From: an uncultured Puniceicoccaceae bacterium | GTDB lineage: Bacteria; Verrucomicrobiota; Verrucomicrobiia; Opitutales; Coraliomargaritaceae | Direction of reading: 5' to 3' | Assembly (NCBI GenBank): GCA_913044165.1 | Contig: CAJWMY010000007.1 | Coordinates: forward strand, 1 to 44,904 | Length of the DNA stretch: 44,904 nt | Part shown: positions 9,491 through 18,242 of the stretch, piece after piece | Numbering within the stretch: the stretch's first letter is position 1 | How the letters are laid out: every line of letters starts with the position of its first letter | Made by a program: the position numbers and the translations under genes | The notes under the pieces: generated by a model | Seen by the model: the letters and a program-made list of their open reading frames with translations, nothing else | Told to the model about the DNA's origin: nothing | The model's database searches: none

Positions 9491-9543
9491 TTTATAATCT
9501 ACTCAAAATAAACATTATTTTACAAGATAATTTATTTACAGAA

Positions 9544-11526
9544 TTAATAATTAAAAACAACGAAATCATGCATATTAAAGCTATCCAATTCTAATGAATG
9601 GTAGCCAGAAATACTCATTTTAGAATTCAATATATTATTTTCATGACCTTGGTATATTCTAGTTATGTTCTTTGGAAATTTAAATCGAATATTAATGTTA
9701 TTTAGTTCAGGGAAATCTTCCAAAACACTTACATTTCCTCTCTGAATAGGGGGCCCATATAGAATGTGTAGAATGTATCTTTTATTTTGAATTTGATCTA
9801 ATACATTGATTCTAGCAGTACTAGGTAAATCTATTTTAACATAAGGATTTTGGTAAACCCGATCTATCGAATTCTTAAATAGACTTCTGTGAAGTCTGGA
9901 TCCTTTACTAGCATAAATTACATCTAATTCGTGTGAAAAAAATAAACAATTATCATTTATAACAACCGCCGCAGAAGCACTATATTTTTCTTCATACGGA
10001 GTTTTTTGATGTGAACAAAAATGAGCTTCTGTTCGATTAAATGATGGATTGTGAATCTTGGCTAAAGCTATTGAACTTTCTAATGCTTTAGTCTTTAAAC
10101 CTGGTAAATAATTAAGAAAAGGTCCCTCGCTATAAAGCCTAATTGGACTTCCAATTAGAGAAGTATAGTCGCTATCATAATCAGAATTTCCTATGTACTG
10201 AATACCAAAATCTTTAGCAATATTGTCTTCAGTAAAATGCATGATGCTAGCACCTAAACAGACTACCGATCCCCCATCTTTGATGAAATTCTTTACGCGC
10301 TTTATAGTTTCTGGGCAAAGTTCTGATCGGCTAGTAAATATTAAACAACTATAAGCTGATAAATCGTTACAATGGTTTATATAATTAAAATCCAAGTGCT
10401 CCTCTAATAACATATTTGCCATTCCATTATCAGAAGTTTCATCAAAAGAACGCCAGACACCAAGATTAGAACAAGGTTTAGAATTCAGTCCGTACGCTTC
10501 AATTTTTTCAACATACTCATAGGCTGGCTGAATACATTTATAGGTACTTAAATTCATTTCACCTAAAGGATGTAATTGGTCACCTATATTACAATTTGCT
10601 CCATGAGCAATCATAGCAGCAGCTTCATATTTAATTGCATCAGGATGTTTAAATCCACCGAACTCGCCCCAATCTGTATGAAACTTTCCACTCATTGCTG
10701 TTATTGAATAATCTAAGCTAAGAAAATATTTCGATTGTATACTTAATTTATCGTATCCGCCCCATGTTGTTGGTAAATGCTCTAAATCTTGTGCAGTATT
10801 TACTATATACATTTCATGTTTAAAATTAGAACCGAGATCGGTAGCAGTAGTACCATTAAAAAATACGTTAGCATTGGGCATATAGCTCTTTATTAAGCTT
10901 TTAATGCTTGAACAGTGTTTCTTAATTAAACGCCCATTAAAAGCCTCTACTTCTAAAGAATTTTCAAGATCAATACCTTCTATTAGCATTTGTTTCTTGC
11001 AATTATTGCAGTAACAAATCCTGTGAACCTGATAAATATCGAACCAAAATCCATCAACATTATAACTTTCACAGAGCTCCTTAACCTGAGAATATATCAA
11101 CTCATGGTATCCATTATTGAGGCACATGAATTTCCAATGAAAATGAGGTAAATTTTCATCTTCAGGGTTATCTTTGGGGGAATTTATAATATATGAATCG
11201 TTCTTTTCTCTAGCACACCATTCAGGATGATCTTCTGCATCATTTGAAGACCAGCCCATTGTAAAATAAATATAAGGTCTAATATTGGCTTCTTTGCAGG
11301 CTTCTATTTGTGAGCCAAGTAAATCAAAGTTAAGATTTGGGTGCATCTTACCAACTTTCGTAGGATAATAACTCCAACTATGGTGGCATTTTGCAAATAA
11401 GTTTATCCCATTAACCTTTGCTTTTAATAATGTGTTTTTAAATTGATCCTTGGAGAAAGTTTTTCCTACATTTGAAATATGCTCAGATGTGTGAAAGTCT
11501 AAATGTATTTGACGACTAGGAAGCAT
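9544..11526 (-). CDS. GHL6-like putative glycoside hydrolase with GH42-type trimerisation domain
   Basis: This 660-residue protein has no signal peptide and is therefore probably cytoplasmic. The N-terminal half (about 1-350) resembles the hypothetical glycosyl hydrolase 6 family (GHL6): it opens HLDFHTSEHI, has a barrel-like pattern, and contains DGFWFDIYQ followed by a CYCNNC cysteine cluster (about 160-185) typical of that group. A Rossmann-like segment near 370-440 (CPETIKRVKNFIKDGGSVVCLG) fits a beta-galactosidase trimerisation (GH42M) domain. Catalytic residues are not assigned; the Asp in WFD is a candidate. It lies 73 bases beyond the terminator of the PEP-CTERM gene, so it has its own promoter or relies on read-through. 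By context it could remove a side group or act on imported xylo-oligosaccharides. The exact substrate is unknown. Confidence 0.75.
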   Translation of the reverse strand: MLPSRQIHLDFHTSEHISNVGKTFSKDQFKNTLLKAKVNGINLFAKCHHSWSYYPTKVGKMHPNLNFDLLGSQIEACKEANIRPYIYFTMGWSSNDAEDHPEWCAREKNDSYIINSPKDNPEDENLPHFHWKFMCLNNGYHELIYSQVKELCESYNVDGFWFDIYQVHRICYCNNCKKQMLIEGIDLENSLEVEAFNGRLIKKHCSSIKSLIKSYMPNANVFFNGTTATDLGSNFKHEMYIVNTAQDLEHLPTTWGGYDKLSIQSKYFLSLDYSITAMSGKFHTDWGEFGGFKHPDAIKYEAAAMIAHGANCNIGDQLHPLGEMNLSTYKCIQPAYEYVEKIEAYGLNSKPCSNLGVWRSFDETSDNGMANMLLEEHLDFNYINHCNDLSAYSCLIFTSRSELCPETIKRVKNFIKDGGSVVCLGASIMHFTEDNIAKDFGIQYIGNSDYDSDYTSLIGSPIRLYSEGPFLNYLPGLKTKALESSIALAKIHNPSFNRTEAHFCSHQKTPYEEKYSASAAVVINDNCLFFSHELDVIYASKGSRLHRSLFKNSIDRVYQNPYVKIDLPSTARINVLDQIQNKRYILHILYGPPIQRGNVSVLEDFPELNNINIRFKFPKNITRIYQGHENNILNSKMSISGYHSLELDSFNMHDFVVFNY

Positions 11527-11545
11527 TTCAGAAATAAATACAAAA

Positions 11546-11575
11546 AAAGCGGGGAAGTAAACACTTCCCCGCTTT
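11546..11575 (-). terminator. Rho-independent terminator after the PEP-CTERM gene
   Basis: A perfect 13-bp stem (AAAGCGGGGAAGT/ACTTCCCCGCTTT, arms 11546-11558 and 11563-11575) has a 4-base loop AAAC. Read on the - strand it is followed by a T-run (11542-11548). It sits 24 bases past the stop of the PEP-CTERM gene and separates it from the GHL6-like gene. Confidence 0.93.
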
Positions 11576-11599
11576 ATGAAAAAACTTATTTAAATTTAA

Positions 11600-12514
11600 T
11601 TACTTTCTGCGGCGTATCGCTACGAATACGAATGCAGCAAACCCTGCAATCAATGCATAAGTTGATGGTTCAGGAACAACAGTTACATCCAAAGAGATAT
11701 GATCCACAGTTACCCAAGCACCTGGTTGATTTGATCCCATTGTAGATGTACCCCATCCAACACTTCCATCACCATGGTGAGCAGTTAGCTGAATTTGATC
11801 AATTGAAGTTAAACCAGAACCACTGCCAATTTGAGTAAATGAAATAGAATCTTCATTAGCATTGTTACCATTAACACCAGTAGAAACCCATGATGTCCAC
11901 TCACCTGATTGAGTGTTACCTCTAACTTGTAGTGTTAAGTCTTTCGTATCTTGAGCATCTGCTTGTGTAAGCCAACTAGTGTTAGTCGCACTAATGCCAG
12001 ATGTGTAACCGGCAAAAGCATTTCCACCACCTTGTGAATAAACTTGTCCGTAAGCACTATCGCCTACTCCCATTTTAAGACCAATTTGAATATCATTAAG
12101 CTTAAACGCTACACCTCTTCCATGATCAGGACCCATGTTACCTGGATTTAATTGCCAAGCATCAATGACAGCAGAGAAAGTAAAGTCATTATTTCCTGCT
12201 ACAGAATCAGTGAGTGCTAGAGTTCTAAAAGTTGAGGAAGGAGAAGCATCAGACAGACTGTCGCTGAAGGTACCTTTAAAATAATGTGTGTAGCCAATAT
12301 TTAAATGACCATTGTTATTGCTACGCTTTTGCTGTTGTACTCCGCCGAAATTCCACTGAGCAGATGCATCAGTACCAGAATTGTAAGTGGTGTTTAGTTG
12401 TGCGCCTTGGCCAACACCGCCAACACCATTTTCAAAGTTATATTCAATAACGTTAACAGCACTTAGGTTAATAGCTAAAGCTGCGATTAAGGGTAATAGT
12501 AATAGTTTTTTCAT
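11600..12514 (-). CDS. PEP-CTERM surface protein with a single LNIGY-type module
   Basis: This is a 304-residue secreted protein. A signal peptide (about 1-19, MKKLLLLPLIAALAINLSA) leads into one beta-rich, Gly/Asn/Ser-rich module. The C-terminus is a textbook PEP-CTERM sorting signal: VPEPSTYALI, a hydrophobic helix, then RRRK. Such proteins are processed by an exosortase, which is not in this window. The module contains WNFGGVQ, GHLNIGYTHY, STFRTL, DLTLQVRGN and a WGTS/TVDHISLDV ending. These landmarks recur in the 1628-residue protein at 20459-25345. A LamG/jelly-roll fold with glycan binding is a reasonable guess, not shown. The gene is divergent from xylR and carries its own strong terminator, which fits a highly expressed, separately regulated product. 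Confidence 0.88.
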   Translation of the reverse strand: MKKLLLLPLIAALAINLSAVNVIEYNFENGVGGVGQGAQLNTTYNSGTDASAQWNFGGVQQQKRSNNNGHLNIGYTHYFKGTFSDSLSDASPSSTFRTLALTDSVAGNNDFTFSAVIDAWQLNPGNMGPDHGRGVAFKLNDIQIGLKMGVGDSAYGQVYSQGGGNAFAGYTSGISATNTSWLTQADAQDTKDLTLQVRGNTQSGEWTSWVSTGVNGNNANEDSISFTQIGSGSGLTSIDQIQLTAHHGDGSVGWGTSTMGSNQPGAWVTVDHISLDVTVVPEPSTYALIAGFAAFVFVAIRRRK

Positions 12515-12569
12515 AAGGGTATATGATTTAATAAATTAGGTAATGTAATAATATACGATTTTCTTACTC

Positions 12570-12581
12570 GTATTACAATAC
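12570..12581. promoter_or_regulatory. Inverted repeat GTATT-AC-AATAC
   Basis: This 5-bp perfect palindrome with a 2-base centre lies 56 bases upstream of the PEP-CTERM ATG, a position suited to a regulator bound near a promoter. It may be an operator, but AT-rich palindromes can arise by chance. Confidence 0.3.
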
Positions 12582-12609
12582 TACATTGTGAATAAAAAAT
12601 ATATAATAA

Positions 12610-12616
12610 TGAAACT
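12610..12616 (+). promoter_or_regulatory. TGAAACT motif, first copy in the xylR control region
   Basis: This exact 7-mer starts 33 bases upstream of the TATAAT at 12643-12648, roughly where an activator contacting the -35 region of the xylR promoter would bind. It is also 96 bases upstream of the PEP-CTERM start. Its function is inferred. Confidence 0.3.
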
Positions 12617-12681
12617 TTTTAAATATTATGCTTGATTATTGGTATAATATTTATGGATATTATTTCTATATTCACTCTTTT

Positions 12682-12688
12682 TGAAACT
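12682..12688 (+). promoter_or_regulatory. TGAAACT motif, second copy in the xylR control region
   Basis: This exact 7-mer lies 22 bases before the xylR ATG and downstream of the proposed -10. If it binds a protein, that would suit autorepression. Its function is inferred. Confidence 0.28.
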
Positions 12689-12709
12689 CAATATTTATAA
12701 AGTCAATCA

Positions 12710-13873
12710 ATGCTGAAAACAAAACATATTTTACTGCTTTTGGAATGGTATGATTACCGGATTCACAAAGGGGTAGCTCAGATGGCAAGAAAATACGGAT
12801 GGCATTTGGATTGCCCTAAAAACCAATCAAGTATTTCATTGAAATCGGGAATATTAAAGGACTGGGATGGTGACGGATGCATCGCCATGATTGAATCTAA
12901 TGAAACCTTTGAATACCTTTCAAATAAAGACCTTCCAATTGTTGATCTAGGTTTGAGAGCACATAAAATTCCCGTATATAGAATGGCAACCGACAATGAA
13001 AAAATTGGTATGCTTGCTGCAGAACATTTTAGAGATTTTGGTCATAGGGAAATATTTGTTTTAGACCATGGGAAAAATCCAATGTTTGTGGAACGTTTAC
13101 AATCTCTTAAAAAACACTGTAAAAGAAATGACTGTATGGTCACAATTTTACAATCTGTTTCGGAAATACAATATGAAACAATTAGAGAACTTGAAGAAAT
13201 CTTTGAAAAAAGAGGAGAAAAACTTAGAGAAAAATCTATCGGATTTTTTGCTTACAATGACTCAGTAGCTGCCGATTTAATTTCATTATGTTTAAGGAAT
13301 GGAATCAATGTTCCAGAAAATATAGCTATTCTAGGAGTAGACAATGATGATTTAATTATTAGTAGCCTCTCTTTAGGTCTAAGTAGTGTTGACAGCGACC
13401 AAGAAGGATTAGGGATTTCATCCGCTAAGCTGATGCACTCGATACTTGAATATGAAAATAACATAAATACGACAAAAACTTTTAGACATAGGCCTAAAGG
13501 AGTTGTAGCAAGAAGAAGTACCGACTGCTATGCCGTAAGAAACCCTCTCGTATCTAATGCACTCCATTGGATACAAAATAACTTTTATACTGGAATACAG
13601 GCTACAGACGTGGCTGAAGCAATGGATGTTTCTCAACAAGGACTACAAAAGGCTTTTGCTAAAAATTACGTTAGATCTCCAGGGAATGAAATAAGAGAAC
13701 AAAGACTAAAGGCTGTAGTGCTTTTATTAAAAACAACAAATGCAAATTTAAATACTATAGCCAAAAACTGTGGATTCTACTCTGTAAATTCATTAATAAA
13801 TAGTTTTAGGAAAAAATTCCAAACTACCCCTGGTAAATTTAGAGATAATCATAAGCATGGTAAAAGCTACTGA
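12710..13873 (+). CDS. xylR: XylR-like AraC-family transcriptional regulator
   Basis: This 387-residue protein has the architecture and length of E. coli XylR (about 392). An N-terminal LacI/periplasmic-binding-like sensor domain (about 1-275) carries the landmark ILGVDNDD followed by LSSVDSD. An AraC double helix-turn-helix domain (about 280-385) has VAEAMDVSQQGLQKAF and the second helix pair IAKNCGFYSVNSLINSFRKKF. In the family the sensor binds xylose and the protein activates xylose genes. Here the likely targets are the surrounding xylan genes (context). It is the only + strand gene inside a 34-kb block of - strand genes, and it is divergent from the PEP-CTERM gene. Its stop overlaps the end of the convergent GH10 gene by 7 bases. 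Confidence 0.9.
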   Translation: MLKTKHILLLLEWYDYRIHKGVAQMARKYGWHLDCPKNQSSISLKSGILKDWDGDGCIAMIESNETFEYLSNKDLPIVDLGLRAHKIPVYRMATDNEKIGMLAAEHFRDFGHREIFVLDHGKNPMFVERLQSLKKHCKRNDCMVTILQSVSEIQYETIRELEEIFEKRGEKLREKSIGFFAYNDSVAADLISLCLRNGINVPENIAILGVDNDDLIISSLSLGLSSVDSDQEGLGISSAKLMHSILEYENNINTTKTFRHRPKGVVARRSTDCYAVRNPLVSNALHWIQNNFYTGIQATDVAEAMDVSQQGLQKAFAKNYVRSPGNEIREQRLKAVVLLLKTTNANLNTIAKNCGFYSVNSLINSFRKKFQTTPGKFRDNHKHGKSY

Positions 13874-16809
13874 TCTATCTCAACTTTATAAAATCTATCA
13901 CTTTCCGTAGAAATATTATCCCAAAAATTTACTGTACTCTGATTGCCAGGAATAGCTTCTTCTAACAACTGCCAATTAGCTTCATTTAGATTACTCTTTG
14001 TGAAAACTCTATAGCTTTTCTCAGCACTTCCGAGCCATACTAATGAACTAGTCGTTCCATCATTACTAAACTGATAAATATCAAAATACGAAAAGTTGCT
14101 ATTTGGATTAGTGTCTGATCTAAATTCAATTAAATTTGTCTTTCCGTCACTATCATTATCATCTTCTGAGTTTTGTGATAAATCACCAAAATTTTCGATT
14201 TCCCAACTATCTAGAAGTTGATCACTATCGGAATCATTAGGATTAACTATAACTTCACCATTGGTATCAATTATTGAAACATTATCAACGAAGTAATCTA
14301 TTCCTGGGGTTGCTCCAGAAAAATAGATAAAATCATAATCAGAATTATAAACAAAACTACCAGTTAATGTACTCCAATTTCCTAGGTTAATCTGAGTTGA
14401 ATCAAGAGTATCTATTGTAACATAATAATGCGGTGCAAACTTAGATTTTATAGTTGCTGAAATATTTAATAAGGCAGGATTAGAGTATGTACCTATATCT
14501 GCGGAAAATTGATAAGTTGTGCCCTCCGTAAGATTTAAGGAATCAAGTAAATATCTGGTACCGTGCCATGAATGATTTGATGCAGTTGAATCTCTCTCAA
14601 CAAGCATAGATGAAGCACTATTATTTCCAAAATTAACTAAAGATATAGTGTTGTCAGAAGTAGGACCCATTATTTCCCAATCCCCTAGACCTGACTCAAA
14701 TCCACCATTAGGAAAACTTTCGGAGGAAGTTAATGCTCCAACATTAAGTACATTTATGGTACGAGTAACATCTGCGTCATTAAGAACTCCGTCTGCTATG
14801 ACTCTAATTACATTTTCACCTGAAGGGGCATCAAACCAAGTATGAACAAATGGCGGCTCAGAATCTAATTTAACCGAATTACCATTAAGTATGAATTCAA
14901 CATTGTTAATTCCAACGTTTGAGCCATTCGGATAAGCAACTCTAATTTCAATTCCCTCGTTCGTATAATAATCAGTATCAACTGTTGGAGTAATCATATT
15001 TATGCTTCCTTGAGATTCTGTTATTTCTCCATCAATGTAACTAAGATATAAAATTTCATCATTACTATCAGTAGATAAAGTTTGTGGAATGATTTGGCCA
15101 TCAATCTCAATGTCATATTCCCCAGCAAAAGCAGATAACTCTATATTACCATATTCGTCTGTAACCAAGTCTGTATCTGTCCACCATTCACCAAATACTA
15201 GATCTTGATATCTATCAACTTGAGGAGTCTCTATCCATTGTGTAGGGTCATCATTTGATAAATCATAATCATTTCTTTGATAGCCAACATATTGCCAAGG
15301 AGCCTTAGCCCTTCTCCAATGACAGCCACTCCAAAAACCCCACATAATAACAGCTTCTACCATCTCGTGCTCAAAGGATGCTCGATAAAGATTTTCTAAA
15401 AGATTAGCCCTTTGAGCGTCACTCATACTATCATTCCCAGAGTCAAATTCTGTAACTTTAATTGGTAAGCCTAGATCATCTAGGATATTAAAACAATTAG
15501 TTATATGCTCCTTAGTCCTATAACTCCCAAAATGGCCCTGAACACCGACTCCATCAACGTCCACTCCATGATTATCTCTAAGATCTTGAATGAGATTTTT
15601 ATATTTGGTAGCGTTGCTAGTACTACTTTGGGTTATTATATTATAATCATTATGATATAGCTTTATGTTAGGATTTGCTTCCCTTGCCCAATCTTCAAAT
15701 TCTGCTAAAATAGAATCTCCGGAGGGACCATGCGATCCAGTTTTGAATGAAGTTTGGCCATCAAATTCTTTTCTATATTTATCAAAGTTCCAAAGTTCAT
15801 TATTGAAATCCCATTCATCAATCTCTCCTGAGTAATGACTTACTATACCCTGAATTCTACTTTTAATTCTAAGCTTAGCTGCTTCAAACTGTCCGCTTTC
15901 CATTAAATTCTCAACAGATTCTCTATCATGCATTTCTCTTGAATTTGAGCTGTTAGTTTCTTGCCCCCTTCCCCACAATAAAGTGTGCCCGCGAACTGGA
16001 ATATTATTATCCTTGTGCCATTGATGCCATCTATCTGCATCATCAAAGTCTGTTCCACTTTCTCCATTAGAATACCATTTCATTACATTACCTGCCACTG
16101 AAAAATTGAAGTTCTCTAAAAATACTTCACGGTATTTTTCAATATATTGCATCTCTGTGGAGGAAGGAGACAAAGGGCTTCCATTTAATGCTGTTCCGCT
16201 TATTCGAATAGGGTAAGGCTTACGCTGTGTCTCAGTTGGATCGCCTGGATTAGTGTCCGAAAGAGTCCAAGATTCAACCGTTTGAGAACCAAAGGCATAT
16301 TGATGGTTCTTCATTTTAAAACGAACTGCTTGATTAGGATTTCCAGTAGAAATAAATACTTTCCTTTTTCTATGAGATAAAGGCTCATTAATTATAACAT
16401 TTAATTGGTCTTCTCCGACACTTATACCACTTGAGTTAAGCCATACTGCCCTCACAATATGTGAACCCACTGCAGGAAGCCAACTTCCATTATTATACAA
16501 CATATATGGAGCTGAGGAATCTTCAGACACTTTAATATCATTGATGTAGAATTCTACTTTGGAAATAGAGCCAGTAGGTATATTTTTTATATTTAGGGCT
16601 CTTCTGTAACGATAGGTGCTTGAATTCAAATCAATAGTAACTGCATTAGAACTTACAGATTGAATAAAAGTATCCCCTGAAGGCACAGTATTAGTAAGCC
16701 CTTCCTTAGCCATCGCCTTACCATATATTTCGAAATTAGCATAAAGGCTGAATGCAAAAAAGCAGTTTGCCGCCAAAAAACAAGTAGCTCTAAGGAGTAT
16801 GAATTTCAT
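13867..16809 (-). CDS. Multidomain secreted GH10 endo-1,4-beta-xylanase
   Basis: This 980-residue extracellular enzyme would cut internal beta-1,4 xylosidic bonds. The order is: signal peptide (about 1-24), an Ig-like domain (about 55-145), a GH10 barrel (about 150-545) with acid/base Glu338 in DFNNELW and nucleophile Glu454 in KVTEFDSG, a small beta segment (GNIELSAFAGEYDIEIDG), a second Ig-like domain (about 605-690), a CBM4/9/22-like carbohydrate-binding domain (about 695-840, NGGFESGLGDWE), then a thrombospondin-3-like stretch and C-terminal module (about 858-980, ending RFYKVEID). That last module recurs in the sulfatase at 26969-29305. The gene is third in the GH52-transporter-GH10 unit, 26 bases after the transporter. 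Its 3' end overlaps the convergent xylR by 7 bases. GH10 assignment is certain; substrate detail is inferred. Confidence 0.95.
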   Translation of the reverse strand: MKFILLRATCFLAANCFFAFSLYANFEIYGKAMAKEGLTNTVPSGDTFIQSVSSNAVTIDLNSSTYRYRRALNIKNIPTGSISKVEFYINDIKVSEDSSAPYMLYNNGSWLPAVGSHIVRAVWLNSSGISVGEDQLNVIINEPLSHRKRKVFISTGNPNQAVRFKMKNHQYAFGSQTVESWTLSDTNPGDPTETQRKPYPIRISGTALNGSPLSPSSTEMQYIEKYREVFLENFNFSVAGNVMKWYSNGESGTDFDDADRWHQWHKDNNIPVRGHTLLWGRGQETNSSNSREMHDRESVENLMESGQFEAAKLRIKSRIQGIVSHYSGEIDEWDFNNELWNFDKYRKEFDGQTSFKTGSHGPSGDSILAEFEDWAREANPNIKLYHNDYNIITQSSTSNATKYKNLIQDLRDNHGVDVDGVGVQGHFGSYRTKEHITNCFNILDDLGLPIKVTEFDSGNDSMSDAQRANLLENLYRASFEHEMVEAVIMWGFWSGCHWRRAKAPWQYVGYQRNDYDLSNDDPTQWIETPQVDRYQDLVFGEWWTDTDLVTDEYGNIELSAFAGEYDIEIDGQIIPQTLSTDSNDEILYLSYIDGEITESQGSINMITPTVDTDYYTNEGIEIRVAYPNGSNVGINNVEFILNGNSVKLDSEPPFVHTWFDAPSGENVIRVIADGVLNDADVTRTINVLNVGALTSSESFPNGGFESGLGDWEIMGPTSDNTISLVNFGNNSASSMLVERDSTASNHSWHGTRYLLDSLNLTEGTTYQFSADIGTYSNPALLNISATIKSKFAPHYYVTIDTLDSTQINLGNWSTLTGSFVYNSDYDFIYFSGATPGIDYFVDNVSIIDTNGEVIVNPNDSDSDQLLDSWEIENFGDLSQNSEDDNDSDGKTNLIEFRSDTNPNSNFSYFDIYQFSNDGTTSSLVWLGSAEKSYRVFTKSNLNEANWQLLEEAIPGNQSTVNFWDNISTESDRFYKVEIDQ

Positions 16810-16835
16810 GAGAGTAGATTTTAGGATATGGACAA

Positions 16836-18227
16836 TTATTTATTATTATTAAGCTCAGAAAGAATTTCATCGTATCTTTCTTTAGATAGTTTATAATAAA
16901 ATAATACTATAAGGCAAGCAAGAGAGAACAAACCGGGGAAAATATTATACAGCCACTTTATACCGCTTAATGCACTTTCACTTAATTCTGTATTTGCTTC
17001 ATAGCCTGTGTAGGCAAGTACTTGAAGTGCAAAAAATCCTGCAAATGACATAGCTAATTTTTGCATAAAACTAAAAAACGATAATGGTATTCCTTCAGAA
17101 CGAATACCCGTCTTCCATTGGCCATATTCAATAGTATCAGGTACCATTCCCCACTGACAAATAGAGCAAAACATCATACAAGAGGATCCTATCATAGATA
17201 GGCCAACAAAAAGCGTGTATGATTCGGCTGTGGGAATTGGAATAAAATGCCTAATTATATTAACAGCAAAAACAATTAGACTTCCTAGAATAAAAACATT
17301 TTTCTTTCCTAATCGACTGGTGAGAATAGGAGTAAGAATAACTCCAATGATATTTGCTGGAAGCATCCATTGAAAGAAAATAGTTTGAAGAGATTCAATT
17401 CCAGCAACGTACTTAAAGTAATAGAATGATACAGCATTCTGAACTACCCAAATTGAAGTATTTAAAAACATCGATGCCGATAATACCAATAGTACATCAT
17501 TACCCAAAATTATCTTAGATAAATCCCTAATTTGATATTTCTGAACAGGAACTTGAACTCTCTCTTTTGAAGTATAGGCGCTGTAAAATAATATAGCTGT
17601 AGATATTATTCCAAAAATTAAAGCTACATTAAACCAACCCTCAGCCTCATCCTTAAATTGAGGGCCATTAAAGGTTACAATTTCTTTACCAATAAACTCA
17701 ACTACTATTGGATTACTATTAACATACGGAGTTACGTAAGAGCCAATAATTGTTATAACTACAACTACTGCAAAGAACATTCGCATTGTAGAAATCTTAG
17801 CTCGCTCTTGCTGATCCTGGGTAACTAATGTTCCAACTGCACTATAAGATAATCCTACTGCTGTAAAAATCATCCCATGAACAATGTAGGTAAAATAACA
17901 ATATACGACCTTCATAGATTCCGATAGCTCAGGAATTGAAAAACAAGCAATCAGGACCAAATTCAAGGGTATAGCTCCCCAATAAATAAAAGGCTTATAT
18001 GTTCCCCATTTGTTTCTAAAACGATCTGCAATGTAACCCATCAGTGGATCATTAATTGCATCCCATCCTCTAGCTATTAGAAAAATAAAACTGGCATGCC
18101 AAGCACTTATACCAAAAACGTCTGTATAGAAATAGGCTAAAAAGAAACCTAGTAATTGAAAATTCAAATTGATTCCGAAATCCCCAATACTAAAATTAAA
18201 GATTTCGCGATTTTTTAGGGGTTTCAT
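16836..18227 (-). CDS. GPH-family sugar:cation symporter, likely xyloside importer
   Basis: This 463-residue inner-membrane protein has about 12 hydrophobic segments and typical glycoside-pentoside-hexuronide (GPH/MelB-type) motifs: DAINDPLMGYIADR near 56-69, followed by KWGTYKPFI. The second half has the conserved stretch around YGQWKTGIRSEG. Family members import xylosides, melibiose or glucuronides with H+ or Na+. Its place between the cytoplasmic GH52 beta-xylosidase (15 bases upstream) and the GH10 xylanase points to xylobiose or short xylo-oligosaccharides (inference). There is no signal peptide beyond the first membrane helix, as expected. Confidence 0.9.
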   Translation of the reverse strand: MKPLKNREIFNFSIGDFGINLNFQLLGFFLAYFYTDVFGISAWHASFIFLIARGWDAINDPLMGYIADRFRNKWGTYKPFIYWGAIPLNLVLIACFSIPELSESMKVVYCYFTYIVHGMIFTAVGLSYSAVGTLVTQDQQERAKISTMRMFFAVVVVITIIGSYVTPYVNSNPIVVEFIGKEIVTFNGPQFKDEAEGWFNVALIFGIISTAILFYSAYTSKERVQVPVQKYQIRDLSKIILGNDVLLVLSASMFLNTSIWVVQNAVSFYYFKYVAGIESLQTIFFQWMLPANIIGVILTPILTSRLGKKNVFILGSLIVFAVNIIRHFIPIPTAESYTLFVGLSMIGSSCMMFCSICQWGMVPDTIEYGQWKTGIRSEGIPLSFFSFMQKLAMSFAGFFALQVLAYTGYEANTELSESALSGIKWLYNIFPGLFSLACLIVLFYYKLSKERYDEILSELNNNK

Positions 18228-18242
18228 ATTTTTATATATATA

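Larger units (their letters stand above)
12515..12709. promoter_or_regulatory. Divergent control region between PEP-CTERM gene and xylR
   Basis: This 195-base AT-rich region serves both genes. It holds the inverted repeat GTATT-AC-AATAC (12570-12581), two TGAAACT motifs (12610-12616 and 12682-12688), and on the + strand an extended -10 sequence TGGTATAAT (12640-12648) about 62 bases before the xylR ATG. No good -35 is visible at the matching distance, as is common for activator-dependent promoters. Autoregulation by XylR is inference. Confidence 0.55.

Noticed and set aside
9544-11526. Calling the GHL6-like protein an alpha-L-fucosidase or beta-galactosidase
   Set aside because: The trimerisation domain and barrel are shared by several unrelated specificities. 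No motif here decides the substrate.
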